Origin: Bacteroidales bacterium UBA4073
Lineage (GTDB): Bacteria; Bacteroidota; Bacteroidia; Bacteroidales; Tenuifilaceae
DNA: 16,545 nt
Assembly (NCBI GenBank): GCA_002383425.1
Contig: DFYV01000065.1
Coordinates: forward strand, 1 to 16,545
Direction: 5' to 3'
Shown here: one piece after another, positions 16,099 to 16,545 of the stretch
How the letters are laid out: each line of letters opens with the position of its first letter
Position numbering within the stretch: the first letter of the stretch is position 1
Program-made: the position numbers and the translations under genes
The notes under the pieces: generated by a model
The model's input: the letters and a program-made list of their open reading frames with translations, nothing else
Database searches by the model: none
What the model was told of the DNA's origin: nothing

Positions 16099-16120
16099 TA
16101 TGTTCAAATGTATGAACATA
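16099..16120. promoter_or_regulatory. Perfect inverted repeat overlapping a candidate promoter
   Basis: TATGTTCA at 16099-16106 and TGAACATA at 16113-16120 are perfect 8-bp arms around a 6-nt centre, a shape typical of dimeric regulator operators. On the minus strand, TACATTTG at 16112-16105 matches the Bacteroidota -7 consensus TAnnTTTG and lies inside the repeat, about 48 nt before the ATG of the 15176-16057 gene. A weak TTG at 16131-16129 lies 16 nt upstream, shorter than the usual 19-21 nt to the -33 box. A regulator binding here would cover the promoter core and repress; that role is inference. Confidence 0.45.
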
Positions 16121-16203
16121 TAGTTAAGCAAGTTTACGATATTTTAATTATGGAGTCAAATTTATTAAGTTAAAAAACGTTAAATTTTATATGCCCAGGC
16201 TAA

Positions 16204-16231
16204 AAAGTATAAAGTTTGTAAAGTTAAAAGT
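16204..16231. repeat. Degenerate AAAGT repeats in AT-rich intergenic DNA
   Basis: AAAGT recurs at 16204, 16211, 16220 and 16227, with spacings of 7, 9 and 7 nt, each followed by T/A-rich variants. The surrounding 16121-16311 (191 bp) is strongly AT-rich and shows no gene; a minus-strand frame at 16224-16415 runs into the palindromic repeat and is not credible. This may be a decayed short tandem array or composition-driven. Confidence 0.4.
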
Positions 16232-16343
16232 GTAAAAAATAGATAATAAGTATTTTAATTAAAAACACAAATTTAGGGGGTGTAATAAAACAAGTTTTAC
16301 AAATAATATTTGAGTCCAGTCTAAAAAAGGCCAAAAGCAAACA

Positions 16344-16420
16344 CGTCATTGCGAGGAGGCACGACGAAGCAATCTGTTGCTCAAAGAGATAGAGATTGCA
16401 TCGCTTCGCTCGCAATGACG
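16344..16420. repeat. 77-bp imperfect palindrome (REP/MITE-like)
   Basis: Outer arms CGTCATTGCGAG (16344-16355) and CTCGCAATGACG (16409-16420) are perfect complements. Inner segments GCAATCT (16369-16375) and AGATTGC (16393-16399) also pair, giving a long cruciform-capable element with a loop around 16376-16392. A second copy starts at 16482 and runs off the window. I recall near-identical CATTGCGAG...CTCGCAATG palindromes in many unrelated bacterial genomes, where they behave like non-autonomous mobile or REP-type elements. No transposase is present here. The GC-richer composition contrasts with the flanking DNA. Confidence 0.8.
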
Positions 16421-16438
16421 AGAATACCTTTTTATACC

Positions 16439-16456
16439 GGACTCATCAATGAGTCC
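16439..16456. repeat. Perfect 8-bp inverted repeat at the junction of the 139-bp copies
   Basis: GGACTCAT (16439-16446) and ATGAGTCC (16449-16456) are perfect complements separated by CA, exactly at the boundary between copy 1 and copy 2. The same TGAGTCC sequence starts copy 1 at 16311-16317, but without the left arm (the preceding bases are AATATT). It may be the joint at which units of the array were added. Confidence 0.7.
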
Positions 16457-16545
16457 AGTCAAAAAAGGCCAAAAACAAACGCGTCATTGCGAGGAGGCAC
16501 GACGAAGCAATCTGTTGCTCAAAGAGATATAGATTGCTTCGCTTC

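Larger units (their letters stand above)
16312..16545. repeat. 139-bp direct repeat, one full copy and one cut by the window edge
   Basis: Copy 1 (16312-16450) and copy 2 (16451-16545, incomplete) both begin GAGTCCAGTC and align with only a few differences: a one-base deletion near 16461 in copy 2, G/A at the CAAAAGC/CAAAAAC site, A/G before CGTCATTG, and AGAG/ATAG plus A/T in the second palindrome arm. The high identity points to a recent tandem duplication or a longer array continuing outside the window. No ORF is encoded. Confidence 0.9.

Noticed and set aside
16224..16415. 63-residue minus-strand frame
   Set aside because: It spans AT-rich DNA and the palindromic repeat element and has no recognisable features.
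16344..16420. Possible structured RNA or intrinsic terminator
   Set aside because: The palindrome is duplicated with its flanks, is not placed behind a gene end, and lacks a T tract; a REP/MITE-like element fits better.

Overview
The window is an AT-rich stretch of a Bacteroidota chromosome. It carries a polysaccharide utilization locus (PUL), and all ten convincing genes lie on the minus strand. The assignment rests on an adjacent SusC-like TonB-dependent transporter and SusD-like lipoprotein, several N-terminal lipoprotein signals, and a C-terminal type IX secretion (T9SS) sorting domain on one enzyme-like protein. The T9SS tail and the numerous short intergenic tandem repeats fit a Bacteroidales/Marinilabiliales-type organism, but the genus cannot be named from sequence alone.

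Layout in transcription order, right to left. 16545-16058: repeat-rich DNA (a 139-bp direct repeat containing a 77-bp imperfect palindrome, AT-rich degenerate repeats) and a candidate promoter with a perfect inverted repeat. 16057-15176: a lipoprotein gene of unknown family, followed by an AT-rich hairpin. 15175-14497: 679 bp without a believable gene, holding an array of eighteen 8-bp units and a candidate susC leader/promoter. 14496-91: a nine-gene run with gaps of 2-65 nt: susC-like, susD-like, an unusual kinase-like/phosphomannose-isomerase fusion, an MFS sugar permease, a ROK sugar kinase, an (alpha/alpha)6-barrel glycoside hydrolase lipoprotein, a T9SS-tailed DUF4185/DUF5005-like propeller protein, an SGNH esterase, and a second DUF4185/DUF5005-like propeller that is a lipoprotein. 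The left edge (22-70) has a 7-bp tandem repeat.

Proposed joint action (inference): SusC/SusD bind and import an oligosaccharide. The two propeller proteins, probably beta-propeller glycosidases related to the endo-D-arabinanase family GH183, act with the SGNH esterase and the large hydrolase to cut and de-esterify the glycan. The MFS permease moves the released sugar across the inner membrane, the ROK kinase phosphorylates it, and the PMI-type protein interconverts aldose and ketose phosphate. Kinase plus PMI suggests mannose or a similar aldohexose as an end product, while the propellers leave open a D-arabinofuranose-type or other unusual furanoside linkage. No transcriptional regulator, sigma/anti-sigma pair or hybrid two-component sensor lies in the window, and the SusC protein lacks an STN signalling domain.

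The most interesting points are the PMI fused to a degenerate P-loop kinase-like domain, the two related propellers with different export signals, the large hydrolase of uncertain family, and four unrelated intergenic repeat types.
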